Shown: one piece after another, positions 12,455 through 23,400 of the stretch
Layout: each line of letters starts with the position of its first letter
Numbering within the stretch: the first letter of the stretch is position 1
Assembly (NCBI GenBank): GCA_030272585.1
Contig: BSYQ01000008.1
Span: 4,216,001-4,280,000, forward strand
Reading direction: 5' to 3'
Origin: Bryopsis sp. KO-2023
Taxonomy: Eukaryota; Chlorophyta; Ulvophyceae; Bryopsidales; Bryopsidaceae
Length of the DNA stretch: 64,000 bases
Notes under the pieces: model-generated
The model's input: the letters and a program-made list of their open reading frames with translations, nothing else
Database searches by the model: none
Told to the model about the DNA's origin: nothing
Translations under genes and position numbers: made by a program

Positions 12455-12620
12455 GATTGCACTCCAGAATTTCTGCAATGCAGTCTCCATCATTAAGCTT
12501 TCTCCAGAATTTCTGCACTTCCATTCCCCAGAATTTCTGCACTTCCAGAATCCAGAATTCTTGCACTTCAATACTCCAGAATTTCTGCACTTCCATCGCA
12601 CTCCAGAATTTCTGCGATGT
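12455..12620. repeat. Degenerate minisatellite, CCAGAATTTCTGCACTT motif
   Basis: Five to six imperfect units of roughly 25-30 bp share the core CAGAATTTCTGCACTTCCA. It lies in the LARD interior. Confidence 0.8.
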
Positions 12621-14199
12621 ACTCTCCTTAATCCACGCTTATTACAACATGTTCCACTGCTGTCGAATTTTGACAACCTCTTGATACTTCAAGAACATCA
12701 GAAGCAATGTTCAGAGAACCATATTGTTCTCCACAATATGTTATAACTTCCAACAAAGATCGTGACAACTGAAACATCAATTGGAATAAAGTTTCATGTC
12801 AACGAACTGATTCGATTCTCAGCACTTCAATAGAAACATCTAGTTGGTTTTCATTGCCCTCAAAGGTCACCAGAAAATTAACCAACTGAGTCCACTACTC
12901 TTCCCTCTCTGGAATTATGTGCTCCCACCAACGAGGCACCTGAAAATAAAATATAATATCCAGAGGGTGTGCTCTCATGTTTTCTTTGTCTTTTTACGTG
13001 TGCTCCCTTCATTGGGGCACCAAATGGATGTCTGAAAATTTCCATAGCATTTTTTTCCTTCAGAAATTTTGCTGCCTTCTGTGGGCATCCATAAAATATT
13101 CACTCCCACTCTTTTCCTTCCCTTTTCTTTCATTCCATACTCTCTCGTTCCCCATTCATCAAGCCCCACTGTTCCAAGTGGAACTCAAAATCATATGTTC
13201 TTTTTTCCAGTCATCAAGCCTCACTGTCCCAAGTGAGACTCAACATCAGATGCTCAAAACAACATCAGCCCCGAGACTGATGTCCCAAAAATAAACCATA
13301 CACTTGCTGCACTAAACTCGTGTTGAAAAACCCGCTGAAAGCCCCCTCCCCACCAGCTTTAGGCAGTCCCTTGCCTAACAATAGGATTCAAAACTGAGTG
13401 AGGGGCAATCAATGTTGCCACGAGTGATCACAACGATATAAACAATCATCAATATCGAAGGGAATGTTCAGAAACAAACCACACTCACGGCATTGCACCG
13501 CCGTCTTGTGCAACGGAGATAAGGAAGCAATATACTCAGGGAGATTGAGTAGAAGCTTTTTGTGATTCTTCAGTGAGGAATCTTCACTTCAGTGGCAGTG
13601 GATCTCGCCATTCCTCTGAACCTCCAGGCACATGCAAGCCTTGCATGTTCGTCTTCCAAGGTAATCCAATTCCGTTCTCCGGATCGATTGTAGCACAATC
13701 GTTGCATTCACAGTGTTGTATTCTTGAACATCTTCACTGAGCTTGGGAAAATCTGACATCACCAATGGTGATCCACCATTCACTTTGCTGCTAATGGCCT
13801 GCAGCCAGTCAAAGCGATAACAAGGTGTACGTGCGCTCCTTCAGTCTTGAGCTCACGGGATGTAAGACAAATCCCATATATTTATAAATATAGTTCACGC
13901 CACCATATTGCCTTCAAGAGGAGCTCCACATAGCTCTACTCTCTTTGCAATCTTCCTACTCTGAAGTCATGGGGGAAACTCTCTCAACCCCTACGTGAAA
14001 CACAGGTACGGTTGTAACACTACGGGAGCTACCCGTTTGACGCTAAAGTGTTTGTGTGGATTATATCCAAGCGCTGTTGACGTCTTATGGGTGCTTCTCC
14101 AAGAGGCGGCGACAAACGTTCGACCGCTTATTGGAGGTATTCAATAATTCTTGAAATCTGGAGGGGCCCTCCGTCGAGTCGGCTCTCCTCAAACCTTCT

Positions 14200-14620
14200 A
14201 CAGGTGGCTCAAGGTTCTAGTCGTGCACTGACCTTAGGTGGCCCATATGGCTCTTCCTAAGCTTCGCAATTGGTTCAGAATTGGGAGGGAACCCATCCCC
14301 ACTTCCCTTTTCTTGGTGACAAATGGCCTATGGCTCTTTCTGCCCCCTCAATTGCGTTACAAGTGGCCCAAGGCTCGCTTGTTCTTTGTGCGTTCTTGCT
14401 TGTCTCAACTCCTTGAAACTTGGTACAGGCGGCCTAGCCTGAGCACTTTCTCATTCATCAAGGGGATCTCTCGCTCAACCCCTTTTTTTCTCCGCGGCTG
14501 CACCACAAGTCCTGAGAGTGGCCAAAGGCACTTCTCTCCTTGTTATCATAGAAACTTTGTCCTCCGTCTCTTTCTTCAATCCCGCCACCAGTCCTGAGAG
14601 TGGCCAAAGGCACTTGTCTC
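14200..14620. repeat. Degenerate repeat with GTGGCC-AAGGC core
   Basis: At least six copies of a core resembling AGTGGCCCAAGGCTC recur at uneven spacing. The last two (near 14510 and 14592) share the longer string CCTGAGAGTGGCCAAAGGCA. GGCC and the following bases could form a short stem. It lies in the LARD interior. Confidence 0.6.
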
Positions 14621-14869
14621 TGAGCGGTCGGGTTGTTTCTCCATATGTATTTTACTGTTCATGCTTAATTGCTCTCGCGTCGCTCCATGTCCGCGATAGT
14701 ATCATCTCTCTCGGCATGGAGTTGCATTCTTGCCACAAATAATAGTGGGTGTTCTCTTATAGAACTCCATAGCCAATGCTTTTGGCTGCAACTCTTGATG
14801 CTCATTTGTAGTGGGCTGTGGCATCAGCCCCTCTCTTCCAACTCCTTGTTGTTAGCTGCTGCATCAGCA

Positions 14870-15115
14870 CCTGATCCAAATCCTTGCTGCAGTTGCTGCA
14901 TCAGCACCTTGTCCAAATCCTTGCTTTGGTTGCTGCATCAGCACCTTGTCCAAATCCTTGCTTTGGTTGCTGCATCAGCACCTTGTCCAAATCCTTGCTT
15001 TGGTTGCTGCATCAGCACCTTGTCCAAATCCTTGCTTTGGTTGCTGCATCAGCACCTTGTCCAAATCCTTGCCTTGGTTGCTGCATCAGCACCTTGTCCA
15101 AATCCTTGCTGCAGC
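14870..15115. repeat. 37 bp minisatellite
   Basis: About six near-identical 37 bp units contain CTGCATCAGCACCTTGTCC. Because 37 is not a multiple of three, all forward frames stay open and give the same peptides in rotation. It is not a gene. Confidence 0.9.
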
Positions 15116-15387
15116 TTGCTGCAGCTCTTGTTTCCACATTCAAGATCTCTTCTTCACATAGTAATAGGTGCAAATCCTGGCTGCGGCACACACACCGGAC
15201 CAGTCCAGGCTGCACATCAGCCAAAAATGCCATGTGTTGATCTCTTAGCAACTCAAAACTGAGCTCTGGACTGAGTATGTCTTGGGATACCTCCCACATA
15301 AAGCTCACTCCATCCATCTTCAGCGGTTGTTGCTTTCACTCTCTTGCACTCGCAATTTTCCTGAAATTTCCAGGTTGCAGCAATGAT

Positions 15388-15815
15388 TGATACCAGCATG
15401 GGTCCCTGAGACGTCAAGGACGTCAAACAGACATTGGGATGTACACACTCGAGGTAACCACCACTACTGCCGCCGCCACTGGTCAGAACTGAAGGGTTAA
15501 CGCTCAGAGCAAGAGAAAGAGAGTCAAGGAGGAAAGGGTCAAGCTCTAGAGACAGCTGGGTTTGCTGGAGGCGTTGTCTCAGTGGACAGTGAATGGGGAG
15601 TGAGTCAGTGGGATCAGAACGAGGAAACACCTCGGGTTATCGAACTTTAAAAGGAGTAAAGTGAGGGGACGTTTTTAACTGTTCTTGTTTGGCTACTCTG
15701 TGTGCGAACTGTGTGCGTTCCAAGTGCGTGTGAGCGTGTGACCCCACAAGACCCAGCCGAACTCGATAAGGAAAGTCGTCGACGAAGACGTCACAGTCGT
15801 CGTCGGGCGGTATCA
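15388..15815 (+). repeat. Gypsy 5' LTR
   Basis: 428 bp with termini TGATACC and GGTATCA. Its partner is 22973-23400, with one difference noticed by eye. Confidence 0.96.
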
Positions 15816-15818
15816 GTT

Positions 15819-15830
15819 TGGTTTCGGAGC
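15819..15830 (+). promoter_or_regulatory. Gypsy primer-binding site
   Basis: TGGTTTCGGAGC begins three bases after the 5' LTR, and TGG is the complement of a tRNA CCA end. The same 12 nt occur in the TRIM (19479-19490) and, on the minus strand, in the LARD (27560-27571). It matches the plant initiator-methionine primer site TGGTATCAGAGC at 10 of 12 positions, so an initiator tRNA is a reasonable guess. Confidence 0.8.
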
Positions 15831-16178
15831 TAGAGAAGTTCGAGCTGTGGTGTTCTGGAGTCAACCACAGAAAGGTTCGCTGAGGTGCGCGTTGAGCGCC
15901 ACCCACAGTTGCTAGGACGAGGGAAAAAGGCTAAGAACGCAAAAACAACACTCGCTAAAAGTTCGAAAGAAAAAAAAAGAGTGTCTGGTGGTGGCGACTG
16001 AGTGTGATAGAGTTTCAGGAGAAAGCTTCGGCTGTAACTGTTACTGCTATCAACCAGCGCAGAAGTTAGTGGGAGTTTCGTTCGTGTTAAGGGAGTTCTG
16101 GAAGTGAGAAGCGTTGGGTAGTTTTGGCAGGCGGTAGTCAAACGGTTATAGAGTTGACGGTCAAAGGAAGTCAACACT

Positions 16179-18401
16179 ATGGCGCTCGTTCCAGCAAACA
16201 CAGACGGCCCTATCGTGATTCACGACGATGATGAAATGGAAGCATCGACGTCCCTACAGCCACATTCCCATGTACAGATACAGAATATCCAGATCAACCA
16301 TCAAGAGCAGTCTGGTGCACCACAGCAGTTGCAGCAGCAGCTTGATGTGTGGCGAAGTACTGTTGCTCATGATATTCAGCAATCGCTGACGGATTTTCGT
16401 GATGCTATGAATACAGCAATTGTATCGACAATTGAATCAAAGTCATCGTTGCACAAGGAAGTGCATCAGCAACAAATGAAACAGTTGCATGATGAATTGC
16501 AATTAGTGATTCATCAGAAACAAGAACAGACTTCTGAGCTCCTGGCAGAAGCAAAGGTAGTCATGGCTGATCAGATAAAGAGCAGTCAAGAAGAGCATCT
16601 AAAGGAGATGTTTGAGGGCTTTATGAATAATCAGATGTTCGAGATAAAGGCGCATATGACCCAGTTGGGGAAAACGCAAGCTCAGAATATTGCTCTGTGG
16701 CAGGATAGTGTTGTCCTCGAGCAAAAGAAGTTTCAGGAACATCAGGCCGCACTGAAACAGAAGATGGTGAATGATAGCAATCAGCAACACATGCTTGCTA
16801 CCAATAAGCTCTCAGCTATCTTGCAGCGAGTAAGACAATTGCAAGAGCAGTTGGGGCAGGAGAAAAGAGAGAATGTAGATCGGTTCACATCAATGAACAA
16901 ACGACTGCAAGAGGTTCCTTATCCGGAAGTGATTGAAAGGATGATCAAGGAACATGTGATGCAGACTCCTATACCACGTCAGATTGTCCCCGTTCATATG
17001 GTTAGGACAGAGGTGGAAGAGGAAGAAGGGGAAGTACCAGTGCCTGCCGTGAGTGCAGTTGAAATGCCTGGTCCATCGTCAGCACCACTTCATGCTGTTC
17101 CTCATTTACCTCAAGTAGCGGTTTTAACACCACCTGCAGCGCCTATGATGCCACCTTCATTAATTCCATTTCAATTCCCTGTTCAGCCACAGATACAAAC
17201 ACAACTGGGTATTCCAGTAGGGGTGACTGCACGACCCTCTGGAATGGGAATCCCAGCTAGTAATCCCTTTGATCTTCTCACCACAGGCCAAATGGGGTCT
17301 GGGTTAGGAAGTGGAAATCAAGGGTCAGGCGGGAGATCTGAAGAAGACCCCAATGGACCTAATGGCCCTGAGGGTTCAGGTGGACCAAATGGTTCAGGGA
17401 GACCTGGTGGCGAGGGTGGATCAGGAGGACCTGGAGGGGGACCTGGAGGGTCTGGAGGAGGACCTGGAGGACCAGGAGGAGGACCTGGTGCTCCAGGAGG
17501 TCCAGGAGGGCCAGGAGGACCTGGTGCTCCAGGAGGTCCAGGGGGTCCAGGTGGACCTGGAGACCCCCAGAATCCGATTAACTTAGTTAGCCCACGAGGA
17601 AGCGGTGGTCGAAAACAAATCAAACTCCAAGCACCAGAAAAATTCAGTGGTGACGAGCGTGTGTCTGCCACTGAGTGGGTGCTTGCGATGAAACGTTGGC
17701 TGATTAATCAGCATATACACCAGATGGATTGGCTTAGCTGTTTCCAGTCCAATCTAACCGGGGACGCTTTATCGTGGCTCAACCTGATGGAGCTACAAAT
17801 CATGAACGCGGAAAAGCTCGACTACGCCAATTGGCAGTCGTTTACAAAAGAGTTACGCGAAGTGTTTGAGCCCGTTTCATTGGTAGAAAACGCCAGAAAA
17901 CAGCTTCGTACACTGAAGCAAACAGGTGGAGCTACTGGCTACATCAAGTTGTTTCGGAAACTTATGTTTCGTTTGCCCAACTTGCCGGCAGAAGAACGTT
18001 ATGCGGCGTTTGTTGATGGCCTGGCGGATAAAAATTTACAGGCTCAGGTGATGACCTTATGCGACGGCGATCTCGATAAAGCCATCATAACTGTGCAGCG
18101 CCTGAGTGCAATAGTTCCTAACACTCGGGGAGGCTTTTCGTTTCGGGGTCGTGGACGTGGTCGAGGGGGTGGACGTGGTGGCAAACCAACCCAGGCCGCC
18201 AGTGTCACCCAAATAGAGAGTCCAACACAAGCAAATGCTATACAGCAAAAAGGTCAGCTTAACACACAGAATAAGCGTGGCCGAGGGGGTGGACGCCCCT
18301 CAAACTTTAAGTGTTATTTGTGCGGCAAAGCTGACCACGGGATTCGGCAATGCCCCCAGCTCCCAAACGCTCAGAAGCGAGCGTTGGAAAAGGGAAACTG
18401 A
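16179..18401 (+). CDS. gag: Gypsy Gag polyprotein
   Basis: 740 aa from an ATG at 16179. The N-terminal ~250 residues are Gln-rich and probably coiled coil. Residues ~377-466 are a run of Gly-Pro-Gly-rich repeats resembling collagen. A retrotransposon Gag domain follows at ~485-645 (FSGDERVSATEW to VQRLSAIV). An Arg/Gly-rich patch and a CX2CX4HX4C zinc knuckle (about residues 712-725) end the protein. Gag forms the cytoplasmic particle and binds element RNA through the knuckle. The stop TGA at 18399-18401 directly follows a slippery heptamer, so a fraction of ribosomes should continue into pol in the -1 frame. The Gly-Pro block is unusual for Gag and could act as a flexible spacer. Confidence 0.95.
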   Translation: MALVPANTDGPIVIHDDDEMEASTSLQPHSHVQIQNIQINHQEQSGAPQQLQQQLDVWRSTVAHDIQQSLTDFRDAMNTAIVSTIESKSSLHKEVHQQQMKQLHDELQLVIHQKQEQTSELLAEAKVVMADQIKSSQEEHLKEMFEGFMNNQMFEIKAHMTQLGKTQAQNIALWQDSVVLEQKKFQEHQAALKQKMVNDSNQQHMLATNKLSAILQRVRQLQEQLGQEKRENVDRFTSMNKRLQEVPYPEVIERMIKEHVMQTPIPRQIVPVHMVRTEVEEEEGEVPVPAVSAVEMPGPSSAPLHAVPHLPQVAVLTPPAAPMMPPSLIPFQFPVQPQIQTQLGIPVGVTARPSGMGIPASNPFDLLTTGQMGSGLGSGNQGSGGRSEEDPNGPNGPEGSGGPNGSGRPGGEGGSGGPGGGPGGSGGGPGGPGGGPGAPGGPGGPGGPGAPGGPGGPGGPGDPQNPINLVSPRGSGGRKQIKLQAPEKFSGDERVSATEWVLAMKRWLINQHIHQMDWLSCFQSNLTGDALSWLNLMELQIMNAEKLDYANWQSFTKELREVFEPVSLVENARKQLRTLKQTGGATGYIKLFRKLMFRLPNLPAEERYAAFVDGLADKNLQAQVMTLCDGDLDKAIITVQRLSAIVPNTRGGFSFRGRGRGRGGGRGGKPTQAASVTQIESPTQANAIQQKGQLNTQNKRGRGGGRPSNFKCYLCGKADHGIRQCPQLPNAQKRALEKGN

Positions 18402-18436
18402 ATATGGGAGCAGGCGTTGGGTCAGCCGTGTTCCCA
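18392..18436 (+). promoter_or_regulatory. Predicted -1 ribosomal frameshift signal
   Basis: The heptamer GGGAAAC at 18392-18398 fits X XXY YYZ in the gag frame (GGA AAC) and directly precedes the gag stop TGA. Six bases downstream, TGGGA at 18405-18409 can pair with TCCCA at 18432-18436, with an inner GGC/GCC pair at 18413-18415 and 18425-18427. Slipping back one base leads into the pol frame, which is open from 18335. The frames, the heptamer and the spacing are read directly; the folding is inferred. Confidence 0.7.
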
Positions 18437-19405
18437 GAATTACAATCTAATGTACCCACAAGCACATCTGCCCTACTAAACGAAGATGTGTTAGAGACAC
18501 CGATCTCTGCAGCCCCTATTGTAGAGAAGGCAGCTTTTGCGCCAGATGGGGTAACTCTGGGCAATTCTATACAGCAGTCTCATTCGGGGATAGAGGGTGG
18601 TGAAGAGGCCACTTTAGCACCTCCTATCAGAGTGGAAACCAGTGATGGATTGGTAGACACAACTCAGAATAGTGAAAGCAAGTCTGTAGCGCAGGCTAAT
18701 GCACATTACAAGGGCTATGAGTTGTTGGGAGAGATAGGGAAGAAATCAGCAACGGCCTATATAGATTCTGGTAGCACAGCAAACTACATCAGCTTAGAAA
18801 CGGTTCAACAGTTGGGCTTACAATATGAACCGAGGGAAAACACAGTCAAGTTTTTGGATGGAACGGAGAGCAAGTCCATAGGCAGATGCCATGGAATTCA
18901 ATTCACTTGCAACAGGATCAAACTGCACTTTGATGCAGATGTACTGCCCAAAAGCGGGTATCCTATTTTATTGGGTTTACCATGGTTGATCCATTATAAT
19001 CCAAAAGTAAACTTCAAGACTGGGGAGATAACAATAGAGAAAGGCAAGCATACCGTGAGACTTCCTCTTTCAGTCATGCCAGAGTATAATCTCCAGGCAT
19101 CAGGGAAGACTGAGCTATCTTTCTGTTCTAGCACAAGGATTCAGAAACAGCTGGAAAAGGGAAAGATTAGTCACGTGGTAATGGTTGTCATCAGACCAGA
19201 GGATGACACCAAAAGGGGTGTGGAAACAGTTCCAGAAGAGAGAACTGGAGATGATTTAGACAAGCTCATCAATCCAGACATGGATCCAAGAATTCAAGCA
19301 GTTCTAACCAAACACAGAAACGTGTTTGCTAAGAACCTCCCTAAGGGTGTGCCTCCAGTGCGGCTGGGGCATGAATTTCGCATTGATCTAGAAGAGGGGA
19401 CAGAG

Positions 19406-19476
19406 TGATACGGGATAAAGCGGCACAGCCCGCAAAGGGGGCGGGCCGGTCCACCAACGTCCCGTATCGTGTATCA
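19406..19476 (+). repeat. TRIM left terminal direct repeat
   Basis: 71 bp, identical to 19873-19943 by direct reading. Confidence 0.95.
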
Positions 19477-19872
19477 TTTGGTTTCGGAGCCGAACTTGCG
19501 ATCCGAAGGTCACGAGTTCGAGTCCTAGCGAGACCATGGAAGTTGAGAGTGAGTTGGCGCCTCTGACCCGAGAGTGGTAGTAACGAGAGGTGAAAGAGCA
19601 TGAGGATCACTGCGAAGGAGGGGAGGGGGCTGAGATCATCACAGTGATCGCCGCCGCAGAGCAAGGCAAAAGACCATAAGCTCAAGAGACTAGACGGATC
19701 AAAGGGATAAGAACAAAGGATCAGAGGATCACAAGAAAGATCCTGGAGAACCCCCGAATAGACCCGCGAGAGAACGGTAACCCGGTAATCGCAGAGAGGG
19801 TCAAGGAGAATGGAGTAACGGGCACGAGGAGAAGGTGGTCGAGGGCGACCACTGGCCCAGGGGGGGACGAGA

Positions 19873-19943
19873 TGATACGGGATAAAGCGGCACAGCCCGC
19901 AAAGGGGGCGGGCCGGTCCACCAACGTCCCGTATCGTGTATCA
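19873..19943 (+). repeat. TRIM right terminal direct repeat
   Basis: 71 bp, identical to 19406-19476, followed by the duplicated target CAGAG. Confidence 0.95.
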
Positions 19944-22900
19944 CAGAGCCTATGTACAGGCCTCTGTATAAATTATCCCCTATGGAACTGGATGAAGTTA
20001 AAAGGCAGATCGATTATCTGCTGGAGATGGATTTCATTGAGCCATCTCAATCCCCTTTTGGGGCTCCTATTCTTTTTGTTCCTAAAAAGGATGGAGGCCT
20101 CAGAATGTGCCTGGACTATAGGTGGTTGAATAAAGCCACCGTGAAGAATAGATACCCCCTTCCTCTACCAGAGGAAATGATTGACAGAATAGAGGGGGCT
20201 GGTATCTTTACGAAACTGGATTTAAGATCAGGGTATTGGCAAATGCCCATGAAAGTAGAGGACAGGCCTAAGACAGCCTTTAGAAGCAGGTTTGGGCATT
20301 ATCAATTCAAGGTCCTTAGTTTTGGATTGACGAATGCACCTGCTCAGTACATGAACATGATCAACGATATCTTCAAGGATATGTTGGATCTGTTTGTGTT
20401 GATCTTTATAGATGATCTTCTGATTTACTCGCAAAGTATCTCAGAGCACGTGGAACATCTAGACGCTGTTCTAGGAAGACTGGAAAAGTTCAAACTCTTT
20501 GCTAAAGGGAGCAAGAGTGAAATCTGTGTGACGGAGACAGATTTCTGTGGCTTTTGGCTTAGTTCCAAAGGCATCTCAGCCATGGATGTGAAAGTAAAAG
20601 CAATAAGGGACTGGAAGCCTTTGAAAACGGTCACTGATGTCAGGAGTTTTCTGGGCATGGTCTCCTTTTATAGGAGATTCATCCCTGAGTTTGCAAAGAT
20701 TGCTGGCCCACTACATGATTTAACTAAGAAAAATGTCATGTGGGATTGGGGTCCAGCTCAGGAAAAAGCTTTTCAAACACTAAAAACGGTGTTAATGAGG
20801 AAACCAGTACTGATTCATCCTGATCCCAAGGAGGATTATACGGTGATCAGTGATGCATCAGGAGATGCAACTGGTGGGGTCCTTTGTCAAGACCATGGAC
20901 ATGGATTACAACCCATTGCGTACTGCAGCAGAAGGTTATCCCAATCAGAGCAAAAGTATTCGGTGTATGAAAGGGAACTGTTGGGTATCGCTTACTGTCT
21001 CATGCAATGGAGACACTATTTAGAAGGGTGTCCAGGGGCGGTTACAGTCCTGACTGACCATCAGCCCCTCACAAATTTCATGGATCAAAAGCACATGACA
21101 AGGCCTCAGGCGAGATGGCTGAGAGCAGGACATTTCCTAAGCATCAAGCCCAAGATTCACTATATTCAAGGGAAGTTGAATCTGGTGGCTGATGCCTTAT
21201 CAAGGAGTCTACCTTCCTCTACTGAATCTAATGTGATTAGTTCAGTTAGACCCAGTGAAGAAGAAATCACAGTGTGGAAGCAAACGCTTCTCACTGATGA
21301 TGAGATTAAGGATCGATATCAGCAGCTACTACAGGGAGATCAGATAGCTGGAATGGGATTGAACGAGTTTGGTTTGGTGCTCTACAAAGCACCAGATGCA
21401 CTCATGAAATTATGGGTTCCTCAGGAGCTAAGGCGAAAGATATTAGCAGAGGAACATGATCATCAGATTGCAGGTCATTTGGGCATGGACAGAACTTATG
21501 ATCTGGTGGCAAGGAAATACTATTGGCCTCAGATGAAGAAAGATATCCGAGAGTATGTCAAAACCTGTGATCAGTGTCAACAAATGAAGCCTGAGTTAAA
21601 GGCTCAGAAGGGATTGATTCAACCCCTTCCAATCCCCACCAGGAAATGGGATCATATCACAACAGATCTAGTGACTGATCTGCCGGTATCAGAAGGATAT
21701 GATGCTGTAGCAGTCTTTGTTGATAGACTGACGAAAATGGTGAAGTTCATACCGTGCACAAAAACGATTGATGCAAAAGGATATGCACAATTGTTCTTTG
21801 ATAATATCTTCAGGCATTTTGGAGTACCCAGCACGATTATCAGTGATAGGGACACAAGGTTTGTGTCTAAGTTCTGGAGAGAATTAATGAATTGTTTGGG
21901 GACTCAGGTGCGAATGTCTACGGCATTCCATCCCCAAACAGATGGGCAGAGTGAAGTGAGCATAAGAACGCTTGAAAACTTCCTCAGGCCATATGTTGAA
22001 CAACATCCAGAAGAGTGGGTGCAAAGCTTAGGGGTATGTGAGTTTGCAGCCAATAATGCAGTGCATTCTGCAACTGGCTACAGCCCCTTCTATTTGATGT
22101 ATGGAACACATCCCCAAATGCCTGGGAATCTACTGGCGGGAACTTTGAACATGGAATCACAAGCTGTGAAAGAAATGTTGGAGGATATGCAAACAACACT
22201 AACAGATGCGAGAGAAAAATATCAGGGTGCACAAGACAGGATGAGAGAACAAGCTAATAAGAAGAGGAGAGATGTGCAATTCAGAGTAGGGGATAAGGTT
22301 CTCTTAGCGACCAAAACCTTAAACCTGTCCCTACTGAAGCACATACCCGTTAAGATTAGAAGGAGGTTTATTGGTCCCTTCGTAATCTCTGCGGTAATTA
22401 GCTCAGTAGCTTATAAGCTAGCTCTGCCTGATACGTGGAAGCTGCATCCAGTCTTTCATATATCGAAACTAAGGCAATTTCAAGAGAGGGTCAAGTTTCC
22501 TAGAGAAGTGTTAGCACCTCCAGCAATTTTAGATAATGAGGGTGAACCAGAATATGAGGTAGAGGCTATTATTAGACATCGATTTGCTGGTAGAAGAAGA
22601 AGATATTTAGTTGTTTGGGTAGGTTACCCTTTGGCAGAGGCCACATGGGAGCCTGAAAACCATCTACTAAATGCCCCTATACTCTTGGCTGAGTACAAGA
22701 AAAGAGTTGGTATCAAAGGGTAGATTTCAATTTGCATTTGGGTTGTCTAGCCACGAGACACTGTCTTAGAGGCTAGGTGATGGACTGGCTAAGGGAAATC
22801 CGTGGGTTTAGTAGCAGAAGAGAGCATCTGGGTGTATGGGCACTTATGGGTACTAACTTTTGTGCTAAGCTAGGGATTGCTGGTATCCTAGCACAAGGCT

Positions 22901-22972
22901 GTAAGAGTCAGCCTACTATGCAATTGAATTTTATTCTGGTGAGGGCACCAAGTCACCCCGGGGGGGAGGCAT

Positions 22973-23400
22973 TGATACCAGCATGGGTCCCTGAGACGTC
23001 AAGGACGTCAAACAGACATTGGGATGTACACACTCGAGGTAACCACCACTACTGCCGCCGCCACTGGTCAGAACTGAAGGGTTAACGCTCAGAGCAAGAG
23101 AAAGAGAGTCAAGGAGGAAAGGGTCAAGCTCTAGAGACAGCTGGGTTTGCTGGAGGCGTTGTCTCAGTGGACAGTGAATGGGGAGTGAGTCAGTGGGATC
23201 AGAACGAGGAAACACCTCGGGTTATCGAACTTTAAAAGGAGTGAAGTGAGGGGACGTTTTTAACTGTTCTTGTTTGGCTACTCTGTGTGCGAACTGTGTG
23301 CGTTCCAAGTGCGTGTGAGCGTGTGACCCCACAAGACCCAGCCGAACTCGATAAGGAAAGTCGTCGACGAAGACGTCACAGTCGTCGTCGGGCGGTATCA
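22973..23400 (+). repeat. Gypsy 3' LTR
   Basis: 428 bp partner of 15388-15815, preceded by a polypurine tract (22958-22972) and followed by ATGAT, the duplicated target. Confidence 0.96.

Larger units (their letters stand above)
11661..15387 (-). other. LARD interior, 3' half: non-coding, repeat-rich
   Basis: No coding gene is recognisable. Contents are a CTG/CAG run at about 12208-12240, a minisatellite built on CCAGAATTTCTGCACTT at about 12455-12620, a degenerate repeat containing GTGGCCNAAGGC at about 14200-14620, and a 37 bp minisatellite at about 14870-15115. The long open frames over the last repeat exist only because a 37 bp period cycles through all three frames. The Gypsy target site ATGAT closes the segment at 15383-15387. 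Confidence 0.7.
19406..19943 (+). mobile_element. TRIM (terminal-repeat retrotransposon in miniature)
   Basis: 538 bp with identical 71 bp terminal direct repeats (19406-19476 and 19873-19943) that start TGATAC and end GTATCA. The 5 bp target duplication CAGAG is at 19401-19405 and 19944-19948. TGGTTTCGGAGC, the primer-binding site, is at 19479-19490, and a purine tract with a run of seven G precedes the right repeat. No protein is encoded. Each repeat also holds an internal inverted pair, GATACGGG and CCCGTATC. The termini match those of the host Gypsy element, suggesting that Gypsy-type proteins mobilise it. Confidence 0.93.
18335..22723 (+). pseudogene. pol: Gypsy Pol, interrupted by a TRIM insertion
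   Basis: Pol lies in the -1 frame relative to gag, open from 18335. The first part runs to the stop at 19406-19408 and holds the aspartic protease (IDSGSTANY, near residue 139 counted from the ATG at 18350). The TRIM insertion after codon GAG at 19403-19405 creates that stop. The same frame resumes immediately beyond the TRIM's duplicated target and ends at 22723. The second part carries RT (TKLDLRSGY, FIDDLLIYS), RNase H (SDASGDATGG), an HHCC integrase zinc finger, and a D,D35E integrase core (TTDLV, SDRD, DGQSE). A C-terminal chromodomain follows (YLVVWVGYP, ATWEPE), which in chromoviruses directs integration to modified chromatin. Catalytic residues appear intact, so the only visible lesion is the insertion between protease and RT. 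Confidence 0.95.
15388..23400 (+). mobile_element. Gypsy-type LTR retrotransposon (chromovirus), TRIM-interrupted
   Basis: LTRs of 428 bp at 15388-15815 and 22973-23400 start TGATACC and end GGTATCA. The 5 bp target duplication ATGAT is at 15383-15387 and 23401-23405. The primer-binding site TGGTTTCGGAGC is at 15819-15830, and a polypurine tract with a run of seven G lies just before the 3' LTR. Gene order is gag, protease, RT, RNase H, integrase and a C-terminal chromodomain, typical of chromoviruses. I saw one difference between the LTRs (near 15658: A on the left, G on the right). Without the 538 bp TRIM and its duplicated target the element is 7470 bp. It sits inside the LARD-like element. 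Confidence 0.97.

Noticed and set aside
14669-15262. A 197-codon plus-strand frame
   Set aside because: It exists because a 37 bp minisatellite keeps all three frames open and gives the same peptides in rotation.
17318-17671. A proline-rich minus-strand frame over the gag Gly-Pro block
   Set aside because: It is the antisense shadow of a GC-rich repeat with few stop-forming triplets; the plus strand is clearly gag.
19479-19540. A tRNA-like gene inside the TRIM, with weak acceptor-type pairing
   Set aside because: The arms do not fold into a proper cloverleaf on either strand, and the first 12 nt are already explained as the primer-binding site.
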